64,000 nt of DNA from Aureimonas sp. Leaf427 (GCF_001425485.1 NZ_LMQW01000023.1:62457-126456); one strand, 5' to 3'. Positions 26,094-36,085 are shown, counted from the stretch's first letter. The notes: a model not told the origin generated them from the sequence alone. Numbers and translations are program-made.

Positions 26094-27311
26094 TCAGTCC
26101 TGTTCCTGCTGCCGATCGCCCTTTCGGAAGGGCGTGTGCTCGCTCAGCGCCTCCTGTGCCTGCTCCACATACGCGCGCTCATGTTCGAGATGATCTTCGA
26201 TCGCCCGGCGCAGGCCGGGATGGGCGATGTAGTGGGCCGAATGCGTCGTCACGGGTTCGTAGCCCCGCGCCAGCTTGTGCTCGCCCTGGGCGCCTGCCTC
26301 GACGAGCGAGAGCTTGTGCCGGATCGCGTAGTCGATGGCCTGATGATAGCAGACCTCGAAATGCAGGAACGGGTGCTCCTCGACGCAGCCCCAGTATCGG
26401 CCATAGAGCGTGTCCGGCCCGATGAAGTTCAGCGCGCCCGCGATGTAGCGTCCGCCGCGCCTTGCCATGACGAGAAGGATGCTCTCTCCCATCCGCTCGC
26501 CGATCAGATCGAAGAAGCGACGGTTGAGGTAGGGTCGGCCCCATTTCCGGCTGCCGGTGTCCATGTAGAAGGCGAAGAAGGCATCCCAGGCCTCCGTCGT
26601 GAGGCTCGGTCCCGTCAGCCATTCGATCTCAATGCCCTCCGCCAGGGCTTGGGCGCGCTCCTTGCGAAGGCCCTTGCGCTTGCGTGAGGCGAGGGTCGCG
26701 AGAAAGTCCTCGTAGGTCGCGTAACCCCGGTTGCGGAAGTGGAATTGCTGGTCGGTACGATGGAGGAAGTCGGATGCTTCCATCGCGGCGAGATCGGGGT
26801 CGGTCAGGAAGGTCGCATGAGCGGAGGAGACGCCCGTCTGCTCGACGAAGGTCTTGATGCCCTCGCAGAGCGCGAGCCGCCGCACCTCGGCGCCCGGACC
26901 TTGGCCGACCAGAAGCCGCGGTCCCGTCGCGGGCGTGAAGGGCGCGGAGATCTGGAGCTTCGGGTAATAGCGCCCGCCCGCCCGCTGGAAGGCGTCGGCC
27001 CAGCCGTGGTCGAAGACGTATTCGCCCTGGCTGTGGCTCTTCACATAGGCGGCCGCCACCGCCAGCGGCGCCGTCCCCGGGCCTTCCAGCACGAGATGCT
27101 GCGGCAGCCAGCCGGCCTTGCGCCCGACGCAGCCCGATTCCTCCAGCGCCAGAAGAAACGCGTGACGGGAGAAGGGATTGCCCGGCTCGCCCGCGGACAC
27201 GGCGCCGAGCGCATCCCAAGCGGAGGCCTCGACCTCCGAAACGCTGTTGACGACCCGCAGGGTGAAGCTGTCTTCGTCCGCGACGAGATTGTTGCCCATC
27301 ATGTCTGGCAT
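26094..27311 (-). CDS. FemAB-like acyltransferase (GNAT fold, DUF482/PF04339 type)
   Basis: This 405-residue protein belongs to the peptidogalycan-biosynthesis-like GNAT proteins. Family segments include NPFSRHAFLLALEESGCVG, YVKSHSQGEYVFDHGWADAFQRAGGRYYPKLQISAPFTPATGPRLL, FLHRTDQQFHFRNRGYATYEDFLATLASRKRKGLRKERAQA and GALNFIGPDTLYGRYWGCVEEHPFLHFEVCYHQAIDYAI. These suggest an acyl-CoA- or aminoacyl-using transferase, but no substrate is known. No signal peptide. It lies between GDPD and HIT genes on the same strand and may share their transcript. Confidence 0.9.
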   Translation of the reverse strand: MPDMMGNNLVADEDSFTLRVVNSVSEVEASAWDALGAVSAGEPGNPFSRHAFLLALEESGCVGRKAGWLPQHLVLEGPGTAPLAVAAAYVKSHSQGEYVFDHGWADAFQRAGGRYYPKLQISAPFTPATGPRLLVGQGPGAEVRRLALCEGIKTFVEQTGVSSAHATFLTDPDLAAMEASDFLHRTDQQFHFRNRGYATYEDFLATLASRKRKGLRKERAQALAEGIEIEWLTGPSLTTEAWDAFFAFYMDTGSRKWGRPYLNRRFFDLIGERMGESILLVMARRGGRYIAGALNFIGPDTLYGRYWGCVEEHPFLHFEVCYHQAIDYAIRHKLSLVEAGAQGEHKLARGYEPVTTHSAHYIAHPGLRRAIEDHLEHERAYVEQAQEALSEHTPFRKGDRQQEQD

Positions 27312-27341
27312 CTTGGCTCCGGGATGTGGCAGCGCAATGCA

Positions 27342-28085
27342 TCAGGGCTGCGGCAGAAAGCCCTCGAAGGTCATCTGGTCCGCGTGGCGCACCGTCTGCT
27401 CGACCTCGACCGGCGTGCGCACCGTCCAGGTGATGACGGGATCGCCTCTGACGTTTCGCACCCAGTCCACGAAGGAATTGGGCAGATGGTGGACGTTGTA
27501 GGAGACGAAGCGGCAGCCGCGCTCGTAGACCGCGCGATGCTCGGCCAGGGTTTCCGGCTTCAGGCTTTCCGCCGTCAGCCCCACGGGGAGCGTCGTGGCC
27601 TCGAGCGCCTGATCGATCAGCCAGGGATCGAAGGACATGAGCGCGAGCGGGCCGTCATAGGCTTCCACCAGCGGCTTCAGCGCGGCGAAGACGTCCCCGT
27701 CCTCCGCTTCGCTGAGGCCCTTCATCTCCATGACGATCGGCACGCGGCCCGCCACGAGGTCGAAAAGCTGGCGGACCGTCGGGATCGTATCCTGCGTCGC
27801 TCCGAGGCGCAGGCGGCCGAGATCCGCGGCGGTCTTGTCGGCGAGGCGCCCGGCGATGCCGGCGACGCGCTGGAGCGAGGTGTCGTGGAAGACGACGGGA
27901 ACGCGGTCCTTCGACAGCATCACGTCGCATTCGATCGCGTATCCGGCTTCAACGGCGGCGGAGAAGGCCGAGAGCGAGTTCTCCATAACGGCCACGTTGC
28001 CGTCATGGAGCCCGCGATGGGCGATGGGCCGGGCCGTCAGCCAGGCGAGCGGGGAGGCCGCCTCCGCAGGGTTCGACAGCGTCAT
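27342..28085 (-). CDS. Glycerophosphodiester phosphodiesterase
   Basis: This TIM-barrel hydrolase releases glycerol-3-phosphate from deacylated phospholipids, 247 residues. The active-site pattern is RPIAHRGLHDGNVAVMENSLSAFSAAVEAGYAIECDVMLSKDRVPVVFHD: general acid/base His of HRG, metal-binding E and D of ECDV, and the second His of FHD. A signal peptide is absent, so it is cytosolic. ATG 28085 is the natural start; the ridA stop ends at 28087, giving a 1-nt gap. With Pcs elsewhere in the window it could recycle phosphatidylcholine-derived glycerophosphocholine, which is inference. Confidence 0.92.
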   Translation of the reverse strand: MTLSNPAEAASPLAWLTARPIAHRGLHDGNVAVMENSLSAFSAAVEAGYAIECDVMLSKDRVPVVFHDTSLQRVAGIAGRLADKTAADLGRLRLGATQDTIPTVRQLFDLVAGRVPIVMEMKGLSEAEDGDVFAALKPLVEAYDGPLALMSFDPWLIDQALEATTLPVGLTAESLKPETLAEHRAVYERGCRFVSYNVHHLPNSFVDWVRNVRGDPVITWTVRTPVEVEQTVRHADQMTFEGFLPQP

Positions 28086-28086
28086 C

Positions 28087-28557
28087 TCAGGCGATCTCGA
28101 AGAGCGCCTCGATCTCGACCGCCGCCCCGAGCGGCAGGCAGGGCACGCCGACGGCCGAACGGGCGTGGCGGCCGGCATCGCCGAGAATCTCGACCAGGAA
28201 GTCGGAGGCGCCGTTTGCAACCTTGTGCTGATCGGTGAAGCCGGGGTCGCTCGCTACGAAGACGGTGATCTTCAGAAGCCGCCGGATGCGCTCGAGATCG
28301 CCGCCGAGCGCGGCCTTGGCCTGGGCCAGAATGTTGATCGCGCAGAAGCGCGCGGCCTTCTGCCCGTCCTCCAACGAGACGCCGGATCCCAGTTTTCCCG
28401 TGACGGCGAGCTTTCCCTCGTCTAGCGGAAGTTGTCCCGACGTCTGCAGGCTGTTGCCGAACAGGACAAACGGGACATAGTTGGCGGCCGGAGCGGCGGC
28501 CTCGGGCAGGGTGACGCCGGCGGCGGCGAGACGGTCCGAGATCGTGGCTGCTGTCAT
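28087..28557 (-). CDS. RidA family protein
   Basis: This 156-residue member of the YjgF/YER057c/UK114 family is in the longer subgroup that begins with a helix (TISDRLAAAGVTLPE). Canonical RidA removes reactive enamines/imines such as 2-aminoacrylate. The signature segment near the C-terminus reads RHARSAVGVPCLPLGAAVEIEALFEI. Its Arg in HARSAVG corresponds to the conserved Arg that binds the substrate carboxylate. Cytosolic trimer in relatives. It is the first gene of a minus-strand series and is divergent from eipB. Confidence 0.9.
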   Translation of the reverse strand: MTAATISDRLAAAGVTLPEAAAPAANYVPFVLFGNSLQTSGQLPLDEGKLAVTGKLGSGVSLEDGQKAARFCAINILAQAKAALGGDLERIRRLLKITVFVASDPGFTDQHKVANGASDFLVEILGDAGRHARSAVGVPCLPLGAAVEIEALFEIA

Positions 28558-28686
28558 CGATGGGTCCTTGTCGTTCTTCGAAGCGTCTCGCGCAGGCGCG
28601 GCGAGAGGCGCCAGACCATGGAATGATGGAAGGGTCGCCGACAGTAATGCCATGCGCCATGTGATTGCCGACAGGACCTTAAGCCG

Positions 28687-29544
28687 ATGCCGCTCCGTTT
28701 TATAGCCGCTTTCGCGGCCGGAATGACAACCGTCGCGAGCCTCGCTGACACGCCCCGGACCATCGTTCCGCTGGCGCCCCATCAGGCCATCTACGAGCTG
28801 CGGCTCGCCGACCGCACCGACGACATCGCGAGCGCCGACGGGCGAATCGCCATGGCGCTGAAGAGCGAGACCTGCGGCGTCTACAAGCTCGACTATCGAT
28901 TCGTGGCGCGATTCCAGCAGGAGCAGGAGATCACGCAGACCGATCAGCAGACGGTTTCGACGGAAAACGTGGCCGGCACCGAGTTCGATTTCTCGACCAA
29001 GACCTTCGTGGACGGCACGGCCGAAAAGGAGGTCGTGGGCGAGGCGCGGCAGGACGGCAATGCCACGAAGGTCGTGATGACGGAGCCGGAGGAGCGCAGC
29101 TTCGCCCTGCCGCTCTCGCGCTTTCCCATGCAGCACACGCGCGAACTGATCGAGAAGGCCAAGGCCGGCCAGCAGATCGTGGAGGCGCGGCTCTTCGACG
29201 GAGACGACGACAGCGAGAAGCTCCTGACGAGCACCGCCATCATCTCCGCGCACGAGCCTGCCGCCGCAACGCCCGAGGCGGCCAAGCCGGAGGACGCAGC
29301 GGCCGCGGCCCGACAGGCGCTTCAGGCCGGCATCCGCAGCGCGCTGGCGGGGCTTCGCTCCTGGCGCGTCAGCGAGGCTTATTACAACAGCGACAGCGAC
29401 CCCGACGGCCTGCCCGTCTTCCGCACGAGCTACGTGCTCTACGAGAACGGCGTTTCGGACGAGCTGAAGCTCGATTTCGGCGACTATGTCTTCGCGGGGA
29501 GCCTCAGCAAGCTGGATCTTCTCGATCTGCCGAAGTGCCCCTGA
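28687..29544 (+). CDS. eipB: Cell envelope integrity protein EipB (DUF1849)
   Basis: EipB is a periplasmic beta-spiral protein needed for envelope stability in Brucella. The 285-residue product has a short signal peptide (FIAAFAAGMTTVASLADT) and the DUF1849 pattern LAPHQAIYELRLADRTDDIASADGRIAMALKSETCGVYKLDYRF, then FDFSTKTFVDG and SYVLYENGVSDELKLDFGDYVFAG. Two Cys, C63 and C284, are the only cysteines and match the conserved disulfide pair that closes the spiral. The gene sits upstream of the rpsB leader and is divergent from ridA. Confidence 0.92.
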   Translation: MPLRFIAAFAAGMTTVASLADTPRTIVPLAPHQAIYELRLADRTDDIASADGRIAMALKSETCGVYKLDYRFVARFQQEQEITQTDQQTVSTENVAGTEFDFSTKTFVDGTAEKEVVGEARQDGNATKVVMTEPEERSFALPLSRFPMQHTRELIEKAKAGQQIVEARLFDGDDDSEKLLTSTAIISAHEPAAATPEAAKPEDAAAAARQALQAGIRSALAGLRSWRVSEAYYNSDSDPDGLPVFRTSYVLYENGVSDELKLDFGDYVFAGSLSKLDLLDLPKCP

Positions 29545-29625
29545 GCGCCGCTTCCGAACGGTCGCGGCCGGCGAGGGGGCTTACACCCGGACCGGCATGA
29601 TCCCATATGGTTTCGTGGCGCGCGC

Positions 29626-29654
29626 TTGCCCGGGACCACCAAATCGTGTATGCG
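29626..29654 (+). promoter_or_regulatory. Likely promoter of the rpsB-tsf unit
   Basis: CTTGCCC with hexamer TTGCCC (29626-29631), 17 bp, TATGCG (29649-29654) lies about 124 bp before the rpsB start, leaving a long untranslated leader. Confidence 0.4.
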
Positions 29655-29714
29655 CGCCGCTATTCCACACACGGAATTCGGGACGATCGTTCGAATCTTC
29701 GAAGGATCAGCCCA

Positions 29715-29760
29715 CCGGTTGCAGCCATGAGGCTGCTTCGTTCCGTGGAGGCTAAACCGG
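29715..29760 (+). promoter_or_regulatory. Structured rpsB leader, probable S2 autoregulation element
   Basis: CCGGTT (29715-29720) pairs with AACCGG (29755-29760), enclosing a perfect 6-bp hairpin GCAGCC-ATGA-GGCTGC (29721-29736). The structure ends just before the AAAAGGAA ribosome site of rpsB. S2 represses its own operon through the leader in other bacteria; this fold is a candidate for that site. Confidence 0.5.
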
Positions 29761-29777
29761 TAAAAGGAACGTTTACC

Positions 29778-30599
29778 ATGGCACTGCCCGACTACTCCAT
29801 GCGCCAGCTCCTCGAGGCTGGTGTCCACTTCGGCCACCAGACCCACCGCTGGAACCCGAAGATGGCGCCGTACATCTTCGGCTCGCGCAACAACATCCAC
29901 ATCCTGGATCTCGCCCAGACCGTGCCGCTGCTGCACACGGCGCTGAAGGCCGTGTCCGACACCGTCGCCAAGGGCGGCCGCGTCCTCTTCGTCGGCACCA
30001 AGCGCCAGGCTTCCGACATCGTCGCCGATGCCGCGCAGCGCTCGGCCCAGTACTACGTGAACTCCCGCTGGCTCGGCGGCATGCTCACCAACTGGAAGAC
30101 GATTTCGCACTCGATCCAGCGCCTCCGCAAGCTCGACGAGCTGCTCGCCGGCGAGGCCCACGGTTTCACCAAGAAGGAGCGCCTGACGCTTCAGCGCGAG
30201 CGCGACAAGCTCGACCGCGCCCTCGGCGGCATTCGCGACATGGGCGGCGTGCCCGACATGATCTTCATTATCGACACCAACAAGGAAGCGATCGCGATCG
30301 AGGAAGCTAAGCGCCTCCACATCCCGGTCGTCGCCGTGGTCGATTCCAACTGCAACCCGAACCCGATCGACTTCCCGATCCCGGGCAATGACGACGCGGC
30401 CCGCGCCATCACGCTCTATTGCGACCTGATCGCCAAGGCCGCGCTCGACGGCATCGGCCGTCAGGCCGGCGCCATGGGCGTCGACATCGGCGCTATGGAA
30501 GAGGCTCCGATCGAGACTCTCGACGAAGAGCCGGCTCTGGCCGAAGCCGAGGCGCCCGCCGCCGAAGCGCCGGTCGCCGAGGAAGCTTCGGCGGCTTAA
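29778..30599 (+). CDS. rpsB: 30S ribosomal protein S2
   Basis: S2 is an essential small-subunit protein that joins late in assembly. The 273 residues include the family sequence [52 protein letters not shown] and [40 protein letters not shown] 29778 gives the usual MALPDYSMR start with an AAAAGGAA site. The C-terminus has an Ala/Glu-rich extension of about 25 residues ([20 protein letters not shown]), common in alphaproteobacteria. tsf follows after 141 bp. Confidence 0.98.
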   Translation: MALPDYSMRQLLEAGVHFGHQTHRWNPKMAPYIFGSRNNIHILDLAQTVPLLHTALKAVSDTVAKGGRVLFVGTKRQASDIVADAAQRSAQYYVNSRWLGGMLTNWKTISHSIQRLRKLDELLAGEAHGFTKKERLTLQRERDKLDRALGGIRDMGGVPDMIFIIDTNKEAIAIEEAKRLHIPVVAVVDSNCNPNPIDFPIPGNDDAARAITLYCDLIAKAALDGIGRQAGAMGVDIGAMEEAPIETLDEEPALAEAEAPAAEAPVAEEASAA

Positions 30600-30622
30600 G
30601 GCTCCAAGCGATCCAAGGCTTG

Positions 30623-30645
30623 CCGTCCGGCCCAGAGCCGGACGG
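30623..30645 (+). promoter_or_regulatory. rpsB-tsf intergenic hairpin
   Basis: A 9-bp stem (CCGTCCGGC / GCCGGACGG) with loop CCAGA lies 24 nt after the rpsB stop. Only GGTTCC follows, without a T-run, so it is more likely an attenuator or RNA-stability element between rpsB and tsf than a full terminator. Confidence 0.55.
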
Positions 30646-30740
30646 TTCCACCGACCCCATTCATACAGATGTGACAAGACCGGCTCATTTCCGCGCGACA
30701 CGCCGGAGGTGAGCCGGTGCTTTTGGCAAGAGGCTGAACC

Positions 30741-31667
30741 ATGACCATTACCGCCGCGATGGTGAAGGAACTGCGCGAGAAGTCAGGCGCAGGCATGATG
30801 GACTGCAAGACCGCGCTGGCCGAGACCAACGGCGACATGGAAGCCGCGATCGACTGGCTGCGCGCCAAGGGCATTTCCAAGGCGGACAAGAAGTCCGGGC
30901 GCACCGCCGCCGAAGGCCTCGTGGCCGCCGCTTCCGAGGGCACCAAGGCGATCGTCGTCGAGGTGAATTCCGAGACCGACTTCGTCGCCCGCAACGATGC
31001 CTTCCAGGCCATCGTCAAGAACATCGCCAAGGTCGGCCTGTCGACCGACGGCAGCGTCGAGGCCGTCGCGGCCGCTTCCTATCCCGGCAACGGCAAGACC
31101 GTCTCCGAGACGGTGACCGAGGCCGTCGGCACGATCGGCGAGAACATGAACCTCCGCCGCTCGGCCACCCTGTCGGTCGGCGAGGGCGTCGTCGCCTCCT
31201 ACATCCACAACCAGGTCGTCGAAGGCCTCGGCAAGATGGGCGTGCTCGTTGCGATCGAGTCGACCGGCGACAAGGCCGCGCTGACCCAGTTCGGCCGTCA
31301 GGTCGCCATGCACGTCGCCGCGACCAACCCGCTTGCGCTCACCTCGGCCGAAGTCGATCAGGCGACGGCCGAGCGCGAGAAGGCGATCTTCGTCGAGCAG
31401 GCCCGCGAATCGGGCAAGCCCGAAGCCATCATCGAGAAGATGGTCGAAGGCCGCATGCGCAAGTTCTACGAGGAGGTCGTTCTTCTCAGCCAGGCTTTCG
31501 TCATCAATCCCGACCTCACCGTCGAGAAGGCGCTGAAGGAGGCCGAGAAGGACTTCGGTGCGCCCGCCAAGATCACGGGCTTCGTGCGCTTCGCTCTCGG
31601 CGAGGGCATCGAGCGCGAGAAGTCGGACTTCGCAGCGGAAGTCGCCGCGGCTGCCGGCAAGAAGTAA
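30741..31667 (+). CDS. tsf: Elongation factor Ts
   Basis: EF-Ts is the nucleotide exchange factor of EF-Tu. The 308-residue protein has the N-terminal UBA-like domain ([38 protein letters not shown]) and the core signature [13 protein letters not shown]. Two core subdomains follow, with the C-terminal [22 protein letters not shown]. The ATG is preceded by an AAGAGG site. It is paired with rpsB as in most bacteria and is followed by a terminator-like hairpin before pyrH. Confidence 0.98.
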   Translation: MTITAAMVKELREKSGAGMMDCKTALAETNGDMEAAIDWLRAKGISKADKKSGRTAAEGLVAAASEGTKAIVVEVNSETDFVARNDAFQAIVKNIAKVGLSTDGSVEAVAAASYPGNGKTVSETVTEAVGTIGENMNLRRSATLSVGEGVVASYIHNQVVEGLGKMGVLVAIESTGDKAALTQFGRQVAMHVAATNPLALTSAEVDQATAEREKAIFVEQARESGKPEAIIEKMVEGRMRKFYEEVVLLSQAFVINPDLTVEKALKEAEKDFGAPAKITGFVRFALGEGIEREKSDFAAEVAAAAGKK

Positions 31668-31695
31668 TCAAGTTACCTTAGAGTGACGAGATGCT

Positions 31696-31722
31696 GGGCG
31701 TCCGCGTGACAAGCGGGCGCCC
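31696..31722 (+). terminator. tsf terminator or attenuator before pyrH
   Basis: A 10-bp stem (GGGCGTCCGC / GCGGGCGCCC, one G-T pair) with loop GTGACAA is followed by TTATTGTAT, 28 nt after the tsf stop. Confidence 0.75.
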
Positions 31723-31765
31723 TTATTGTATCGCAGGCCGGCATCGAAAACGGGTGGTTTTGAAT

Positions 31766-32482
31766 ATGGCGGACATCCGTTTCAAGCGTGTGCTCCTGAA
31801 GGTATCCGGCGAGGCCCTGATGGGCGGCCAGGGCTTCGGGATCGATGTCACGGTCGTCGACCGCATCGCCGGCGACATCGCCGAGGCGCGCGCGCTCGGC
31901 GTCGACATCTCCATCGTCATCGGCGGCGGCAACATCTTCCGCGGCGTCGCCGTCGCGTCGAAGGGCGGCGACCGGGTGACCGGCGACCACATGGGCATGC
32001 TCGCCACCGTCATCAACGCGCTGGCGCTGCGCACCTCGCTTCTGAAGATCGGCGTCGATGCCGTCGTCCTGTCGGCGATCGCCATGCCGGAAATCTGCGA
32101 GAGCTTCTCGCAGCGCGTCGCCCTCGCGCATGCGGCGGCCGGGCGCGTCGTCATCTTCGCGGGCGGCACGGGCAACCCGTTCTTCACCACCGATTCCGCC
32201 GCGGCCCTGCGGGCGGCCGAGATGGGCGCCGAGGCGCTCTTCAAGGGCACGCAGGTCGACGGCATCTACACGGCCGATCCTAAGCTCCATCCCGACGCGA
32301 CCCGTTTCGAGAGCCTCACCCATGACGAGTTGCTCCTGCGCGGGCTTGCCGTCATGGATGTCGCCGCCGTCGCGCTGACGCGCGAGAACCACATCCCGAT
32401 CCTCGTCTTCTCGATCCACGAGAAGGGCGAGTTCGGCCGTATCCTCACCGGCGGCGGACGATCGACGATCGTCACCGAGTAG
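31766..32482 (+). CDS. pyrH: Uridylate kinase (UMP kinase)
   Basis: PyrH phosphorylates UMP to UDP and is a hexamer of the amino-acid-kinase fold. The 238 residues show KRVLLKVSGEALMGG (phosphate loop), IVIGGGNIFRG, GDHMGMLATVINALAL, FAGGTGNPFFTTDSAAALRAAE and KGTQVDGIYTADPK. ATG 31766 gives the usual MADIRFKRVLLKVSGEAL start; there is in-frame sequence upstream, but it overlaps the tsf terminator. frr follows after 144 bp, the widely conserved pairing. Confidence 0.97.
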   Translation: MADIRFKRVLLKVSGEALMGGQGFGIDVTVVDRIAGDIAEARALGVDISIVIGGGNIFRGVAVASKGGDRVTGDHMGMLATVINALALRTSLLKIGVDAVVLSAIAMPEICESFSQRVALAHAAAGRVVIFAGGTGNPFFTTDSAAALRAAEMGAEALFKGTQVDGIYTADPKLHPDATRFESLTHDELLLRGLAVMDVAAVALTRENHIPILVFSIHEKGEFGRILTGGGRSTIVTE

Positions 32483-32626
32483 GATCGCATCCACCGGGGC
32501 ATCCGACGATGGCCCCTGTGTCCCGTTTGCGATGATCCGAGGCCTTCGTGTCTTCGAGAGCGTCGCAAAAACCTCGACGGCCGGTGCGAAAGCATTCGGG
32601 CCGTTGGTATCAGAGGCAGAACCATC

Positions 32627-33184
32627 ATGGCGGAATTCGATTTCAACGGTTTGAAGCGGCGCATGGACGGGGCGATCGCCGCCCTGCAGCACGACCTGTC
32701 CGGCCTGCGCACGGGCCGCGCCTCCGCGAACCTTCTCGATCCCATCACGGTCGATGCCTACGGCTCGCCGACGCCGCTCAATCAGGTGGCGAACGTCTCC
32801 GTGCCCGAGCCGCGTATGCTCGCGGTCTCGGTCTGGGACAAGACGCTGGTCGGCAAGGTGGAGCGCGCGATCCGCGATTCCAGCCTCGGCCTCAACCCCA
32901 TCACCGACGGCACGACGCTGCGCATTCCGCTTCCCGAGCTGAACGAGCAGCGCCGCAAGGAACTCGTCAAGGTCGCCCATACCTACGGCGAGAACGCCCG
33001 GGTCGCCGCGCGCCATGTCCGCCGCGACGGCATGGATACCTTGAAAAAGCTGGAGAAGGACGGCGACATCGGACAAGATGATTCGCGGCAGATGTCGGAC
33101 CGGGTCCAGAAGATGACGGATGAAACGATCACCGACATCGACCGAACCCTGGCGGCAAAGGAAGCCGAAATCCTTCAGGTCTAG
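32627..33184 (+). CDS. frr: Ribosome recycling factor
   Basis: RRF splits post-termination ribosomes with EF-G. The 185-residue protein shows the tRNA-like two-domain pattern: [71 protein letters not shown] and the C-terminal helix ending [16 protein letters not shown]. It starts with ATG after an AGAGGCAGAACC site. uppS begins soon after its stop. Confidence 0.98.
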   Translation: MAEFDFNGLKRRMDGAIAALQHDLSGLRTGRASANLLDPITVDAYGSPTPLNQVANVSVPEPRMLAVSVWDKTLVGKVERAIRDSSLGLNPITDGTTLRIPLPELNEQRRKELVKVAHTYGENARVAARHVRRDGMDTLKKLEKDGDIGQDDSRQMSDRVQKMTDETITDIDRTLAAKEAEILQV

Positions 33185-33227
33185 GATGATCCCGGTGCCC
33201 TCTCGGCAAACGGTCTCAGGGAAGGTT

Positions 33228-33953
<726 letters not shown>

Positions 33954-33957
33954 CCGG

Positions 33958-34809
33958 ATGGGCTTGGGGATCGGCAGGCTCGTCGCAACCGCATCCTGGA
34001 TCGATCTGCGATCCCGCCTGATCTCGGCTCTGGTGCTGGGTGCCTTCGTCATTCTGGTGACGCTCGCCGGCGGCTTCGCCTTCAAGCTTCTCTGCTGCGC
34101 CACCGGCGTCATCGTCTTCGACGAATGGTCCAAGATGACCCGCGCCAAGCGCGCGGGCGCGAGCTACAAGCTTCTGCGCCGGGCGCTCTTCTTCGGCCTC
34201 TTCGCCTTCCTGATCGGCGAGGAGGAGGCGGCCGTCGCGCTGATTCTTGGCGCCGGCCTCTTCGTCGCCCTCGTCGACAGAGGCGAGCGCAAGGCGGACT
34301 GGGCGCTGGGCGGGCTCGCCTATGCCGCCTTCGCGGCGCTGGCGCCGGGCTTCCTGCGCGGCGACGATGCCGAGGGCCTCGCCATGCTCGGCCTCGTCAT
34401 CTGCGTCGTCTGGCCGAGCGACATCTTCGCCTATTTCACGGGCCGGACCTTCGGCGGACCGAAGATCCTGCCGGCGGTCTCGCCGAAGAAGACGGTTTCG
34501 GGTTCGGTCGGCGGCCTCGTCGCAGGCGTCGCCTTCGGGACGGCCTTCCACATCGCCGTCACCGGCGGCTTCCATCCGCTGATCATCCCGTTCACGGCGG
34601 CGCTGTCCATTCTCGGGCAGGCGGGCGATCTCTTCGAATCCTGGGTGAAGCGGCGCTTCGGCGTGAAGGATTCCGGTCGCATCATTCCCGGCCATGGCGG
34701 ACTGATGGACCGGATCGACGCGCTCATCGTGGCGCTCGGTTTCGCTTGGCTCGTCGGAATCGCCGTCCAGGGCTTCGATCATCCGGCGCGCGCCATATTC
34801 GATCTGTAG
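33958..34809 (+). CDS. cdsA: Phosphatidate cytidylyltransferase (CDP-diglyceride synthase)
   Basis: CdsA makes CDP-diacylglycerol, the precursor of all membrane phospholipids and the substrate of the Pcs enzyme seen earlier in this window. The 283-residue protein has about eight hydrophobic helices and the complete CDS signature near the C-terminus: SILGQAGDLFESWVKRRF, then KDSGRIIPGHGGLMDRIDAL with its catalytic Asp residues. The ATG lies 4 bp after the uppS stop. The next gene is rseP, so dxr, which sits between these genes in several alphaproteobacteria, is not here. Confidence 0.95.
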   Translation: MGLGIGRLVATASWIDLRSRLISALVLGAFVILVTLAGGFAFKLLCCATGVIVFDEWSKMTRAKRAGASYKLLRRALFFGLFAFLIGEEEAAVALILGAGLFVALVDRGERKADWALGGLAYAAFAALAPGFLRGDDAEGLAMLGLVICVVWPSDIFAYFTGRTFGGPKILPAVSPKKTVSGSVGGLVAGVAFGTAFHIAVTGGFHPLIIPFTAALSILGQAGDLFESWVKRRFGVKDSGRIIPGHGGLMDRIDALIVALGFAWLVGIAVQGFDHPARAIFDL

Positions 34810-34945
34810 ACACGGCCTCGGCAAACGAGATTTTCCCCGCCGGAACAGGGCGCTGTCCCCGGCGGACGACCACGCGACGCAAGAGAAGACGAAGACCTCG
34901 TACCCCGGCGAACGGCGGGAGGTCTGTTCGGGACGGGATCAGGAC

Positions 34946-36085
34946 ATGGACGTTTCATCCGGCTTGGGAGTGCTTTGGGACTCGGCGCTGATCAAGGTCG
35001 TGCCGTTTCTCTTCGTTCTCACCGTCATTGTCTTCTTCCACGAACTCGGACATTTCCTGATCGGCCGTCTCTGCGGCATCAAGGTCCTCGCCTTTTCCGT
35101 CGGCTTCGGGCCCGAGATCGTCGGCTTCAATGATCGCCGCGGCACGCGCTGGAAGCTCTGCGCCATCCCGCTCGGCGGCTACGTGAAGTTCCTGGGCGAC
35201 GAGAACGCCGCGAGCACGCCGGACAACGCGGCCGTCGCCCGCATGTCGGACGCGGAGCGGGCGATGGCCTTTCCGGCGAAAAGCGTCGGACGCAGAGCCG
35301 CCACCGTCGCCGCCGGACCGATCGCGAATTTCATCCTGGCAATCGTCCTCTTCGCCGCCGTCGCCTTCACGGGCGGGCGGGTCGTCGGCGACCCCGTCGT
35401 CTCGGACGTGCGCGCGGGCTCTCCGGCCGCGGCCGCCGGCTTTGCCCCGGGCGACCGAGTGAAGAAACTCGACGGCGAGGAGATCGCCTATTTCAGCGAT
35501 CTCCAGCGCTATGTCTCCAGCCGACCGGGCACGCCGATCGCCGTCGAGATCGAGCGCGCCGGGCAGAGCCTCACCTTGACGGTGACGCCGCGCGAGGAGG
35601 AGCAGGACGACGGCTTCGGCAACAAGGTGCGCGTTCCCGTCATCGGCCTGATCGCGAGCAACGAATCCGCCGCCTTCCGCATGGAGGACGTCTCGGCCGT
35701 CGAGGCGGTGAAATACGGCGTCTCGCAGACCTGGTTCGTGACCGAACGGACGGTCTCCTTCATCGGCGGGATCGTCACGGGCCATCAGGGCTCCGAGCAG
35801 ATCGGCGGCCCCATCCGCATCGCGCAGGTCTCCAGCCAGGTCGCGACCCTCGGCTTCGGCGCGCTGCTCAATCTGGCGGCGCTCCTGTCGGTCTCGATCG
35901 GCCTTCTGAACCTCCTGCCGATTCCCATGCTCGACGGCGGACACCTGCTTTTCTACGCCTACGAGGCGCTGCGCGGAAAACCTCTAAGCGAGCGCGTGCA
36001 GGAGGTCGGCTTCAAGGTTGGCCTATTTCTTGTGCTTTCCCTGATGGTGTTTGCCTTCTGGAACGACATTTCGGGACTGAGTTGA
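34946..36085 (+). CDS. rseP: Site-2 intramembrane metalloprotease RseP
   Basis: RseP is an inner-membrane zinc protease that cuts anti-sigma factors and remnant signal peptides. The 379-residue protein has the zinc motif HELGH (H32, E33, H36) inside helix 1 and GFGPEIVGFNDRRGTRWKLCAIPLGGYVKFLGDE. One PDZ domain follows (about 145-225, RAGSPAAAAGFAPGDRVKKLDGEEI). The third zinc-ligand motif is LLPIPMLDGGHLLF. E. coli RseP has two PDZ domains; a single one is usual for alphaproteobacterial MmpA-type proteins. bamA follows 203 bp downstream. Confidence 0.96.
   Translation: MDVSSGLGVLWDSALIKVVPFLFVLTVIVFFHELGHFLIGRLCGIKVLAFSVGFGPEIVGFNDRRGTRWKLCAIPLGGYVKFLGDENAASTPDNAAVARMSDAERAMAFPAKSVGRRAATVAAGPIANFILAIVLFAAVAFTGGRVVGDPVVSDVRAGSPAAAAGFAPGDRVKKLDGEEIAYFSDLQRYVSSRPGTPIAVEIERAGQSLTLTVTPREEEQDDGFGNKVRVPVIGLIASNESAAFRMEDVSAVEAVKYGVSQTWFVTERTVSFIGGIVTGHQGSEQIGGPIRIAQVSSQVATLGFGALLNLAALLSVSIGLLNLLPIPMLDGGHLLFYAYEALRGKPLSERVQEVGFKVGLFLVLSLMVFAFWNDISGLS

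Noticed and set aside
32496-32525. GGGGCATC...GATGGCCCC hairpin between pyrH and frr
   Set aside because: Imperfect with a bulge and no T-run; likely chance in GC-rich sequence.
34810-34945. A possible small gene between cdsA and rseP
   Set aside because: 136 bp without a credible start and frame; treated as leader sequence of rseP.
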